Of a stretch of DNA of 64,000 bases, positions 33,823 through 42,045 are shown piece by piece. The position numbers were made by a program, and so were the translations under genes. The DNA comes from Planctomycetia bacterium (GTDB lineage Bacteria > Planctomycetota > Phycisphaerae > Phycisphaerales > SM1A02), in contig SXUI01000017.1 in NCBI GenBank assembly GCA_005790605.1, forward strand, positions 62,001-126,000, in the 5' to 3' direction. Every line of letters starts with the position of its first letter. The first letter of the stretch is position 1. A model generated the notes under the pieces. That model was not told the DNA's origin. It saw only the letters and a list, made by a program, of their open reading frames with translations, and ran no database searches.

Positions 33823-35208
33823 ATGCTGCTCTCTGCTTCCCTCGCGTGCGCGTGCCTTGGGTATTCAACCCCGCCACGCGAAAAACTCCTCATCGTCGCA
33901 CCTGCCGCCTTCGCCGCCGCGTTGGAGCCGTTCATTGCGTTCAAACGAACGCAGCCCAACATCGAGCGATGCGACATCCTGACCCTCGAGGGTGCACTAC
34001 AGGAGGGTGAAGCGCGTGGCGATGCGGCTGAGCGACTCAAGCGAGCGATCTACACGCGTTGGATGGACAACACTTGCGACGCCCTGCTCCTCGTCGGCGA
34101 CTGCACGCACATGCCGTTTCGGTACATGATGCTCGACCGCGGGACGAAGCCAGCGTTCGACACCGCCTTCTATCCGAGCGACATGTACTACGCTGACCTC
34201 GCGCGCGAGGATCGATCCTTCGACGATTGGAATGGCGAGCGCGACTCTTTTCACGCCGAGTACTTTGGCGAGGTCCATGGAGAGACGGACAAGCAAGGCG
34301 CAATCAACTTTGACGGTATCTCCTACCTTCCGGAGATCAGCGTTGGTCGTTGGCCAGCGAGAACCAACGAAGAGGTCGAGATAATCGCGTGGAAGACGAC
34401 TTGCGCTCAGCGAGCTTGGGCAGAGTCGCGCGAGACGATCCCGGAAGTGCTCTTCGTCGCTGCAGGCGGTTGGATCGACAACCGCGTAGCAATCACCAAA
34501 CTCGCGCGGCCATCAACTGTCGGCGATGTTGCTCCGTGGAGCGCGCACTTGATGAGTTTCTTCGACGCCAAATCACCTGCTACAGAGCATGAACTTTTCA
34601 AGGCGCTTTTCTCTCGCGTTCCACGCATCGTCTGCCATACGGGTCATGGTTCCCCTCAAGGATGGGACCAATGCCTAGATATCCGCATGCTCGAGTTCGT
34701 CTTACGGAACCCCTCGCTCCCCGTTCTGTTCTCTATTGGCTGCTCAACTGCCGAAGTGGCTCCGCAGCCTCCCTACACCGCGTATCTCGATGTGCACGGC
34801 ATCGAGCACAAAGGAACGAATGCTGGAGAGGTGTTCACCGCGCCTCCGCCGCCCCCACATGTACTCCAAACGACAGAATTCGACGCGACAAGCATGAGCG
34901 AAGAGGCGCTCCGCGTGCGAACAGGCGGCGCGCCATGCGTGATTGGATGCGTCACAGGAGCACAACCCTGCGCCCATACGCTCCTCGACGGATTCGTCGA
35001 ATCGGCGCGAAAGAACCCGCAACAGTCCGTCGGTCAATGGTGGAAGTCCGCCCTCGCGCATTATCACGCGACGGAACGCCTCAGCGAAATCAAGTCCGAC
35101 GAAGGCTGGTATCCGCCGAGCATCTTCTTCCAAGGCATGAAGTTCATTCTCTTGGGAGATCCAACTTCGCGACCACTCGCGAGCGAAGTACGCGAGAGCA
35201 AGCCGTAA
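33823..35208 (+). CDS. Peptidase family C25 (gingipain-type) protein
   Basis: A 461-residue protein with a short hydrophobic N-terminus (MLLSASLACACLGYS), possibly a minimal lipoprotein or signal peptide. The catalytic dyad of family C25 is recognisable: His in RIVCHTGHGSPQGW, and Cys about 30 residues later in LPVLFSIGCSTAEV. Before it, LLIVAPAAF, ALLLVGDC and LPEISVGRWPA are typical of the caspase-like fold N-terminal part. Gingipains cleave after Arg or Lys. There is no type IX secretion C-terminal domain, and the C-terminus ends soon after the catalytic domain. Targets are unknown. Confidence 0.78.
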   Translation: MLLSASLACACLGYSTPPREKLLIVAPAAFAAALEPFIAFKRTQPNIERCDILTLEGALQEGEARGDAAERLKRAIYTRWMDNTCDALLLVGDCTHMPFRYMMLDRGTKPAFDTAFYPSDMYYADLAREDRSFDDWNGERDSFHAEYFGEVHGETDKQGAINFDGISYLPEISVGRWPARTNEEVEIIAWKTTCAQRAWAESRETIPEVLFVAAGGWIDNRVAITKLARPSTVGDVAPWSAHLMSFFDAKSPATEHELFKALFSRVPRIVCHTGHGSPQGWDQCLDIRMLEFVLRNPSLPVLFSIGCSTAEVAPQPPYTAYLDVHGIEHKGTNAGEVFTAPPPPPHVLQTTEFDATSMSEEALRVRTGGAPCVIGCVTGAQPCAHTLLDGFVESARKNPQQSVGQWWKSALAHYHATERLSEIKSDEGWYPPSIFFQGMKFILLGDPTSRPLASEVRESKP

Positions 35209-35214
35209 GTTCCG

Positions 35215-35535
35215 TCAGCCACGCGATCGGCGCGCTGTCGGCGCACGCATTGGATCTCGCGCGAGTTCAGCCTTGCGCGACGGAGTGAAGTGCCACCAAC
35301 TCGTCGGAGTGCCACCGCGGCATTCGTCGATCGTCGCGAGAAAAACATCGATTACGCAAGGATCGTGCCGTTGCTTCGTCAGAGCACAGAGTGATTCATA
35401 GAGTTCGTACGCGTCGTGCCGAGCGAGTTGCGCACGCGACTCAATGCCGAGCAGTTTGAAATCCCCAAGCGTCGCCTTCCCAACATTGGCGAGTGTCGCG
35501 AGTGAATCTGTCGTGGCTCGTCTCGTTCGCGGCAT
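35215..35535 (-). CDS. Cdd1/pathogenicity-locus family helix-hairpin-helix protein
   Basis: A 106-residue protein beginning MPRTRRATTDSLATLANVG. It shows the features of the Cdd1 family (PF11731): an HhH-like LANVGKATLGDFKLLGIESRAQL, then ELYESLCALTKQRHDPCVIDVF and a C-terminal WWHFTPSRK. Family function is unknown; the HhH motif suggests nucleic-acid binding. The frame extends upstream through the next gene, but that part is antisense-like and Arg-rich. It is the last gene of the fucose-type operon, 7 nt after the dehydrogenase. Confidence 0.75.
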   Translation of the reverse strand: MPRTRRATTDSLATLANVGKATLGDFKLLGIESRAQLARHDAYELYESLCALTKQRHDPCVIDVFLATIDECRGGTPTSWWHFTPSRKAELARDPMRAPTARRSRG

Positions 35536-35542
35536 GAGCGAG

Positions 35543-36685
35543 TTAGCCCACAAGGAGATCCGCAGTAATCTCCTCAAGCGTCGCGCAACCCGCGAGCGCC
35601 ATCGCAAGATCGAACTCGTTCTGGAGAAGTTCAAGCACGCGGTGCACACCCTCTTCGCCACCGACACCGAGTCCCCAGAGAATTGGCCGTCCGGCGCTCG
35701 CGCCGTGTGCGCCGAGGGCGAGAGCGCGCAAGACATCCGTGCCACGGCGGATCCCGCCGTCGACGATGACGCATGCGCGATCCCGCACCGCGTTTGCGAC
35801 TGCCTCAAGACTCTCGGCGGTTGCGGGCGCTCCGTCGAGTTGTCGCCCCCCGTGATTGGAAACGAGCACGCCCTTCGCGCCTGCGTCGACCGCACGAAGC
35901 GCGTCATCCTCTCGACAAATCCCCTTCACCATGATTGGAAGCGTCTGCTTTGACACAAGCCAGTCAAGGTCCTTCCACGAGAGCGATGCGTCAATCGTCC
36001 AGCCGAGCGCTTCAGCGATGCCACCACCCGTGTGCCCAATGCCACGCTCATGCGCATTCTGTCCATCACGCTGACGGTCGCTGCGCATGAGATTGACGAC
36101 TTCGATCCCAGCTGGCAAGCAGAACCCATTCTGTATATCCCGCTCGCGGACACCCCACACTGGCGTATCCACCGTCAACACCAAGGCGGTGCAGCCTGCG
36201 GCCTGTGCGCGAGCAGCCAAATCGAGCACATGTGCACGCTCCTTGCCGATGTAAAGCTGCATCCACACATCGACATGCTTCGCTGCGCGACAAACTTCCT
36301 CAACGCCAGTGGAACTTAGACTCGAAAGAATGAGCGGAACGCCTCGACGCGAGGCAGCCCTCGCGGTGGCAAGTTCACCTTCTGCACAGGCAAGTTTGTG
36401 AAGCGCTGTCGGAGCGACAACAAATGGGAACGCGCACTTCGAACCCATGAGTGTTGTCGCGGTCGTCCGCGTACTCACATCGACCATCACGCGATGAAAA
36501 ACTCGAATTGCCTGCCATGCTTCCACATTCCAACGCAGTGTGCGCTCATCCCACGCACCGGAACGGAAGTAGTCACTCGCCATCTTCGTCATGCGCGCGT
36601 ACGCAACCGACTCAAACTCTTCCACGCGGAGGAATTGCCTCGGGTCGAACGCCGTGGATGGGGCGTTCGAATCTAGCAACTCCAA
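35543..36685 (-). CDS. FMN-dependent L-lactate (alpha-hydroxy-acid) dehydrogenase
   Basis: A 380-residue member of the LldD/glycolate oxidase family, which oxidises (S)-2-hydroxy acids to 2-keto acids with FMN. Seen are VVAPTALHKLACAEGELATA, LSSLSSTGVEEV, LTVDTPVWGVRERDI, IMVKGI (Lys), the catalytic SNHGGRQLDG (His and Arg) and VDGGIRRGTDVL for the FMN phosphate. In this operon L-lactate is the expected substrate, because the L-fucose route upstream ends in pyruvate plus L-lactate. That assignment is inference. The start overlaps the SDR gene by 13 nt. Confidence 0.88.
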   Translation of the reverse strand: MELLDSNAPSTAFDPRQFLRVEEFESVAYARMTKMASDYFRSGAWDERTLRWNVEAWQAIRVFHRVMVDVSTRTTATTLMGSKCAFPFVVAPTALHKLACAEGELATARAASRRGVPLILSSLSSTGVEEVCRAAKHVDVWMQLYIGKERAHVLDLAARAQAAGCTALVLTVDTPVWGVRERDIQNGFCLPAGIEVVNLMRSDRQRDGQNAHERGIGHTGGGIAEALGWTIDASLSWKDLDWLVSKQTLPIMVKGICREDDALRAVDAGAKGVLVSNHGGRQLDGAPATAESLEAVANAVRDRACVIVDGGIRRGTDVLRALALGAHGASAGRPILWGLGVGGEEGVHRVLELLQNEFDLAMALAGCATLEEITADLLVG

Positions 36686-37437
36686 CCCCCGTCGACGACA
36701 AATGTCGCGCCGGTGGTATAGGAACTCTCATCACTCGCGAGGTGCAACACAAGTTCCGCAATCTCTTCTGGAGTGCCCAATCGGCCGATGGGTTGGCGAG
36801 CAACGAACGCTTGGCGAACTTCCGCGCCACCACCGAGCGCTTGAATTCGCGCATCAAGCGATGGCGTCTGCACGGTGCCCGGACAAACCGCGTTACAGCG
36901 AATTCCACGCGACACGAAGTCTGCCGCGACGGATTTCGTCAGGCCGATCACCGCAGCCTTCGTCGTCTGGTACGCGAAACGATTCGGCACGCCCTTCAAA
37001 CTCGACGCAACGCTCGCCATGTTGACGATGGAACCGTTTCCCGATGCAAGCATGGAAGGCAAGCAAGCTCGAATCGTGCGGAACATCGAACGCACATTGA
37101 GATCAAGCGCGAGCGACAAGTCCTCTTCCGTCGCGTCGAGAATGGAGCCGTGATGCACCATGCCCGCGCAATTGAAGAGGACATCTGTGCGACCCCAATC
37201 TTGAAACGCGTCCCGGATACTCGTCGCATCGAGCACATCGACGCGACAAGTGCGCATTCGAGGAAACTCCGCGGCAAGTGCGACAAGCGCAGACTCATTG
37301 ATGTCTGTCGCAAGCACTTCTGCGCCTTCGCGCAGGAACGCGAGGGCGCTCGCTCGACCGATGCCTTGTCCTGCGGCCGTAACCACCGCGCGCTTTCCAG
37401 CGAGCCGCCCCCCGCCTGTGCTCATGCCTGCAGTCAT
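36673..37437 (-). CDS. SDR dehydrogenase, 2-keto-3-deoxy-L-fuconate dehydrogenase-like
   Basis: A 254-residue short-chain dehydrogenase: TAAGQGIGRASALAFL (cofactor loop), LFNCAGMVHHGSILD, MASVASSLKGVPNRF, catalytic YQTTK and CPGTVQTPSLDARI. The HHGSILD and KGVPNRFAY segments are characteristic of the subgroup that oxidises 2-keto-3-deoxy-L-fuconate at C4 in the bacterial L-fucose pathway. It follows the fuconate dehydratase with an ATGA overlap, which supports the assignment. The product would go to a 2,4-diketo-3-deoxy-L-fuconate hydrolase, not seen in the window. Confidence 0.85.
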   Translation of the reverse strand: MTAGMSTGGGRLAGKRAVVTAAGQGIGRASALAFLREGAEVLATDINESALVALAAEFPRMRTCRVDVLDATSIRDAFQDWGRTDVLFNCAGMVHHGSILDATEEDLSLALDLNVRSMFRTIRACLPSMLASGNGSIVNMASVASSLKGVPNRFAYQTTKAAVIGLTKSVAADFVSRGIRCNAVCPGTVQTPSLDARIQALGGGAEVRQAFVARQPIGRLGTPEEIAELVLHLASDESSYTTGATFVVDGGWSC

Positions 37438-38768
37438 ACGTGCACTCCTTCACGATTCGCTTTGCGCGCTTGCCAAGCACTCCCGTTCGGATACGAGAAC
37501 GCGCGCAACGACGCATCCTTGATATCAGAGGAGTACCCCGGCATCGTTGGTGATTGATATCGACCGCCGCGCACGATGCATGGCGCCTCGAAGTGCTCGT
37601 GGAGATGATCCACAAACTCGCAGACGCGACCTTCCTCGCTTCCCGTGACACAGCAGTACTCAAAGTGCACGAGGTGATTCACAAGTTCACAAAGCCCGAC
37701 ACCGCCTGCGTGGGGACACACTCGAACTCCGAACTTTCGCGCCAGCAAGAGCACGGCGAGCACTTCATTCACGCCACCCAATCGGCATGCATCGATCTGG
37801 CAGAACTCGATCGCCTTCGCCTGCAAGAGTTGCTTGAAGATCACACGATTCTGACACTGCTCCCCTGTGGCAACGCCAATCGGCGCAACCGCACGCGCGA
37901 TCGCTGCGTGACCGAGCACATCATCTGGCGAGGTTGGCTCTTCAATCCACCACAAGTCGAAGGACGCGAGTGCGCGCGTCCAAGAGATCGCCTGCTCGAC
38001 ATCCCAGCGCTGATTCGCGTCGATCATGAGCTTGCGTGACGGGCCAATCTCTTCGCGAACGATGCGGAGGCGACGCACATCATCGTCAAGGTCCGCGCCA
38101 ACTTTCACTTTGAAGTGGTTGAATCCGTCCGCGATCGATTCGCGACACAGCGCCCGAATCTTGTCATCGGAATACCCAAGCCAACCGCAACTCGTCGTGT
38201 ACGCCGGATATCCGCGCCCTTCGATCGCGCGCATGCGCGCGAGCTTCTCGGCTGACTGCGCGTGGAGCATCTCAAGTGCCTCCGCTTCCGTCAGGGCGTC
38301 GGTGATGTAACGAAAGTCAATCGCCGCAACAATCTCTTCGGGGGACAGCGAGCACAGGTACTTCCACAACGGCAAACCCGCCTCCTTCGCGAGGATGTCC
38401 CAGATGCCGTTGACAACCGCCGCAGTGGCGAGATGCACCACGCCTTTTTCTGGCCCAACCCATCGCAACTGCGAGTCACTGGTGAGTGTGCGCCAGAACT
38501 CGCGCATATCCCGGCGAAGCGCACGAAGCGTGCGTCCCGCAACCAACGGCTCAAGGAGCTTGATCGCTGCAACGCAGAGATCCGTGCCTCGCCCGATGGT
38601 AAATGTGAAGCCTCGGCCTTCGAGCGTCGGGTGATCCGTCACGATGCGGACATATGCCGCGGAGTAATCGGGGTCAGGATGCATCGCATCAGATCCATCG
38701 AGCGTGTCACTCGTAGGGAAACGAAGGTCGATGACTTCAAATCGAAGAATGGTGATGTCGTCGCGCAC
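37434..38768 (-). CDS. L-fuconate dehydratase
   Basis: A 444-residue enolase-superfamily enzyme (mandelate racemase group) converting L-fuconate to 2-keto-3-deoxy-L-fuconate. All expected catalytic parts are present: FNHFKVKVG (KxK), LMIDANQRW (Asp), WWIEEPTSPDD (Glu), ATGEQCQN (Glu), CQIDACRLGG (Asp) and VCPHAGGVGLCE (His base). GYPAYTTSCGWLGY and the long N-terminal capping domain match the FucD/ENOSF1 type rather than other acid-sugar dehydratases. Start is a GTG at 38768, 11 nt after the lactonase stop. Confidence 0.9.
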   Translation of the reverse strand: MRDDITILRFEVIDLRFPTSDTLDGSDAMHPDPDYSAAYVRIVTDHPTLEGRGFTFTIGRGTDLCVAAIKLLEPLVAGRTLRALRRDMREFWRTLTSDSQLRWVGPEKGVVHLATAAVVNGIWDILAKEAGLPLWKYLCSLSPEEIVAAIDFRYITDALTEAEALEMLHAQSAEKLARMRAIEGRGYPAYTTSCGWLGYSDDKIRALCRESIADGFNHFKVKVGADLDDDVRRLRIVREEIGPSRKLMIDANQRWDVEQAISWTRALASFDLWWIEEPTSPDDVLGHAAIARAVAPIGVATGEQCQNRVIFKQLLQAKAIEFCQIDACRLGGVNEVLAVLLLARKFGVRVCPHAGGVGLCELVNHLVHFEYCCVTGSEEGRVCEFVDHLHEHFEAPCIVRGGRYQSPTMPGYSSDIKDASLRAFSYPNGSAWQARKANREGVHV

Positions 38769-38779
38769 TGCCGGTGAGC

Positions 38780-39673
38780 CTATCCGAGTTCCATGGGTCG
38801 CAGCGCGTAGACGCGCTGCGCGTTTGCGCCGAGAATTGCATCCCGCTCAATCGGCGAGAGTCGAGCGATGCAGTGCTCCACGGCTTCGAGCCACGCTCCC
38901 ATCGAACTACAGAGCGCAACGATCGGCCAGTCGCTACCCCAGAGCAATCGCTCTGAGCCGAAACAATCGAGCGCGACTTCAATGAACGGACGGAAGGTTT
39001 CTGATTCCACGCTCGCGCCCGCCTGCGCTGGCAGCCCCGAAAGTTTGCACACCGCGTTTGGATACCGCGCGAGTTGGATCAAGGCCGACTTCCACGCTCG
39101 CCATCCACCCCACTGCGCACCGAGATTCAACTCCGGCTTCGCGAGGTGATCGAGCACCACTGTCAGCGGCCGATCGAATCGCTGCGCAGATTGCATGAAC
39201 TCAAGCAATACAGGCAGATGCCTCGGATGGACGAGAGCGTCAAACGCGAGTGGCCGCTCGACGCCTTGCAAGACTGCCAAGGACTCGACAACCTCCGGAC
39301 GAATCAAGTACGCATCGTCCTCGATGTCCTGCAGCATCGGTCGCACGCCTACGAGCGTTTCGCCGCCGGGCAGGCTTCGAAGAGTCGTGATTTGTTGAAG
39401 TGTCTCGAGCGCTCCTGTGAGCGGCAACCATCCAACGACGCCTGCAACCCGCGTCGTCTTCGCCGCGAGGCTCAGCAGATACTCCGTCTCCGCGAGCGTT
39501 GGCGCTGCTTGAACGAGGACCGCGCGCTGCAATCCCGCAGCGGCGAGTTGCTCGCCCGCTTCGTGTATGGAATACATCCGTCGCAAACTTGGCGGCGCGG
39601 AGGCAAGCCAACCGTAATCACCTCGAGCTGGATCCCACACATGGAGATGCGCGTCGATCCGAGGCGATTTCAC
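38780..39673 (-). CDS. Amidohydrolase family lactonase (probable L-fucono-1,5-lactonase)
   Basis: A 297-residue amidohydrolase-2 (COG3618) protein. The metal-binding HxH is at the N-terminus (IDAHLHVWDP), with AVLVQAAPT, VVLDHLAKPEL and LLWGSDWPI (catalytic Asp) further on, as in L-fuconolactone, L-rhamnonolactone and 4-sulfomuconolactone hydrolases. Position directly before fuconate dehydratase makes L-fuconolactone the likely substrate. ATG overlaps the stop of the upstream Gfo/Idh gene (ATGA). Confidence 0.85.
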   Translation of the reverse strand: MKSPRIDAHLHVWDPARGDYGWLASAPPSLRRMYSIHEAGEQLAAAGLQRAVLVQAAPTLAETEYLLSLAAKTTRVAGVVGWLPLTGALETLQQITTLRSLPGGETLVGVRPMLQDIEDDAYLIRPEVVESLAVLQGVERPLAFDALVHPRHLPVLLEFMQSAQRFDRPLTVVLDHLAKPELNLGAQWGGWRAWKSALIQLARYPNAVCKLSGLPAQAGASVESETFRPFIEVALDCFGSERLLWGSDWPIVALCSSMGAWLEAVEHCIARLSPIERDAILGANAQRVYALRPMELG

Positions 39674-40755
39674 TGCTCGCCACCAGGCTGCGGGATCGGC
39701 GTCGCGCCCGTCGCGCTACTCGCGTAGCAGGCTTCAACCAAGGCCATTGTCTTCCACGCATCCTGCGCGCTCGACACCAAAAACTCATCTTCTCCCGCGA
39801 GGTATCTCTGCAAGTTGCACATCGGTCCCTCAAAAGCCTCGGGAAACCAAGAGCCGCGCAACGGGATCGATTGCCATCCTTCGGACTGCGCTGCGTGCAC
39901 TTGAAGCGTGTCGGGTAAGCCGCGCGGATAATCGAGATTCACTCCCATCTGTACGATCGCGGCCCCGCGCGTCCCTTCGACACGCAACTCACTGCGCTGC
40001 TGTGCAGCGCCGAATCGGTGATGATGATTGGACGCGACAAGCGCCCGAATCTCTTCGCCATAGTTGAGGATGACAGCGGAGCGTGAACTCGCGAGTTGTC
40101 GTGCATCAGGATGCGCCACGGTCTGCGCCCAGACACCACGTGGCTCTCCAAGCAAGTGACGCACAACATCGAGGTAATGGATCGAGTGCATCAAGAGTTC
40201 CATGCGCGCATACTGCGCCATGAACGGCCAGTTCTCCCACGGCATCGCGCAGTGCAGGCTCACTTCGCAATCAACGATCTGCCCAAGCGTGCCCTGAGCA
40301 ATGAGATCTCGCAGCGCGAGCATCGACGGTGCGAATCGGAGCTGAAAATTGACTGCGGCGACGATGTTTCGCGTGCGAATGATCGACAGTAACCGCGTTG
40401 CCTCTGCGAGGTCGCGGCCAAATGGCTTCTGCAGCAGCACGGCCGAGCCCTCGGGCAGGCGCGAGAGAATGGACTCCATTGCCTGCGGCGGAACCGCAAG
40501 GTCAAACACCACTCCTGGCATCGCGAGCGCGGCGTCAAGTGATTCAAACGCAATCGCATTGGCGAGCGTCGCAGTGCGACGCGCACGAGTCGCGTCAATG
40601 TCGAAGACTCCCGCGACTTCGAGTCCGACGGCTCGATAGGCAGGGAGGTGCGCGTCGATCACGATGCCGCCAGCGCCGAGGCAGACAATCTTGCGCGAAA
40701 CGGCGGGAAGTTCCCACTGCTGCCGCAGCGCATCGTGACCTCGTGGTGTGTACAT
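39670..40755 (-). CDS. Gfo/Idh/MocA oxidoreductase, candidate sugar dehydrogenase of the fucose operon
   Basis: About 361 residues starting MYTPRGHDALRQ; an in-frame ATG at 40776 would overlap the upstream gene by 14 nt. The NAD(P) loop is KIVCLGAGGIVIDAHLPAYR, followed by VAGVFDIDATRARR and a variant of the EKP motif, VLLQKPFGRDLAE. MHSIHYLDVVRHLLGEP carries the conserved His region. There is no Tat signal, unlike the protein at 26718. Located upstream of the lactonase, it may oxidise L-fucose (or a derivative) to the lactone; known L-fucose dehydrogenases belong to other families, so this is tentative. Confidence 0.82.
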   Translation of the reverse strand: MYTPRGHDALRQQWELPAVSRKIVCLGAGGIVIDAHLPAYRAVGLEVAGVFDIDATRARRTATLANAIAFESLDAALAMPGVVFDLAVPPQAMESILSRLPEGSAVLLQKPFGRDLAEATRLLSIIRTRNIVAAVNFQLRFAPSMLALRDLIAQGTLGQIVDCEVSLHCAMPWENWPFMAQYARMELLMHSIHYLDVVRHLLGEPRGVWAQTVAHPDARQLASSRSAVILNYGEEIRALVASNHHHRFGAAQQRSELRVEGTRGAAIVQMGVNLDYPRGLPDTLQVHAAQSEGWQSIPLRGSWFPEAFEGPMCNLQRYLAGEDEFLVSSAQDAWKTMALVEACYASSATGATPIPQPGGEQ

Positions 40756-40762
40756 GTTGGGA

Positions 40763-41251
40763 TTAACGGTCAGCATGAGAGGACGAGAGTGCAGGGTCCA
40801 CGGGAATCGACGGCGCAACTTCGAGATCTGCCGATCGCAGCGCCTTCTTGAACTCGCGCGCGAATTCCTCGGTCGCGCGCGACTGCAATGCGCGTCCGGG
40901 GCGCACGACGAAGTTCCCCAACTCCGAATCAATCCCGAATCGCACTTCGCGAGGCTCGATCTCATCAGGGTCCGAGACATCAACAAACACGAAGAGCGCA
41001 CTTTCTCCTCGGTAGTAGTCCCCGACGAATGGAAGATCAATCTCGCCATGTTCTCGATCGATCCGAGGTCGAGCGACGCCGCCCGCGAGCGCGCGAGCCT
41101 CAGCTTCGGGAGTCAGGGCACCAGTCGCGCGGAGTGTCGAAAGAGTCACCTGCCACGCGCGCTCAGCGTTGCCGTTCACCTTCACGCGCTCTCCGCATCC
41201 GATGAGCACGGTCACGAACGACGCCACGAGCAAGTACACAAGCCGCTTCAT
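40763..41251 (-). CDS. Hypothetical lipoprotein
   Basis: A 162-residue lipoprotein. Start 41251 gives MKRLVYLLVASFVTVLIGCGE with lipobox LIGC. The mature part has the pattern of a small alpha/beta domain (AERAWQVTLSTLRATGAL, EHGEIDLPFVGDYYRGESAL, ELGNFVVRPG) but I recognise no family. It lies 7 nt upstream of the Gfo/Idh gene and is probably the first gene of the fucose-type operon, though its own function need not be linked. Confidence 0.7.
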   Translation of the reverse strand: MKRLVYLLVASFVTVLIGCGERVKVNGNAERAWQVTLSTLRATGALTPEAEARALAGGVARPRIDREHGEIDLPFVGDYYRGESALFVFVDVSDPDEIEPREVRFGIDSELGNFVVRPGRALQSRATEEFAREFKKALRSADLEVAPSIPVDPALSSSHADR

Positions 41252-41315
41252 GGCATTCAATCATGCCGCGCACGACGGGCACGCGCAAGCGAGGCGCTCG
41301 CGCGGCATCGTTGAA

Positions 41316-41813
41316 TCAAGGTGTCTTGCGGGTTCGAGTTGCTCGGTAACTCTCGCGCGCACTCGGAGCGCGAACACCCTTCGCAACAGGCTTGAGGCCC
41401 TCTTCCTGCACCGCGACTCGGAAGATCTCAAAGGTTGTTTCAGTGAGGAGCTTTCGCACCGATGCTTGCATCCATACGAGCCGATCATGAATCGCACACG
41501 GTGTTCCAACGCCACAGACCCCCCCGCCGAAGGGGCACATATCGCTGATGTCCTCTCGCTCGAACAACTTCGCGACTTCTGCCAAGCAAATCTCCTTCGG
41601 CGTCCTGCCGAGGGTGTAGCCACCGCCTGGTCCGGGCGAGCCTGCCACGAGTCGCGCTTGCGAGAGCGTGGCAAGAAGCTTGGCAACCATGGCGCGCGGG
41701 AGCCCGCGAGCGTCCGCGATCTCCGAAGCAGAAAGGCGGGTTGTCCCGCCGTCCCAAACTTCCGCGAGCCGACTCATTGCCGCGATTGCTGTTTCAGTCT
41801 GCTTGCCGTACAT
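41316..41813 (-). CDS. Rrf2 family transcriptional regulator with Fe-S-type cysteines
   Basis: A 165-residue regulator. The N-terminal winged helix has TAIAAMSRLAEVW, SASEIADARGLPRAMVAKLL and GSPGPGGGYTLGRTPKEI. A loop after the wing carries CPFGGGVCGVGTPCAIH: three Cys and a nearby His, spaced much like the cluster ligands of IscR/NsrR. It probably binds an iron-sulfur cluster and senses redox state, NO or cluster supply. It sits 64 nt upstream of the lipoprotein/fucose-type operon on the same strand and faces away from the ArsR-like gene. Confidence 0.85.
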   Translation of the reverse strand: MYGKQTETAIAAMSRLAEVWDGGTTRLSASEIADARGLPRAMVAKLLATLSQARLVAGSPGPGGGYTLGRTPKEICLAEVAKLFEREDISDMCPFGGGVCGVGTPCAIHDRLVWMQASVRKLLTETTFEIFRVAVQEEGLKPVAKGVRAPSARESYRATRTRKTP

Positions 41814-42033
41814 CGGTGGATACTCTTAAGGCTTGATGACAGAAAATCGGAAGGCGTTCCGAGATGGACACCTATGAAATCATGATATCGGGATCTATGT
41901 TTTCGAGCAATTCCAATCGAAGTCCCTCGGGAGCCCCAGCACCGCTGGAATCCGAGTTCCCTCGATGCCACCGGCGGCTGATTCGATTTCTTACCAAACT
42001 TCAGAGATTGCGTGCATAGGCTATGTACGGCGC

Positions 42034-42039
42034 TATAGT
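42034..42039 (+). promoter_or_regulatory. Probable -10 box of a leaderless transcript
   Basis: TATAGT is 6 nt upstream of the GTG at 42046, leaving no room for a Shine-Dalgarno. TTGCGT at about 42008-42013 is a possible -35 but the spacing of 20 nt is long. Confidence 0.4.
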
Positions 42040-42045
42040 CAACGC

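Noticed and set aside
35536-35907. Upstream extension of the Cdd1-type frame
   Set aside because: It lies wholly in antisense of the lactate dehydrogenase gene, is Arg-rich, and the family begins at the ATG at 35535.
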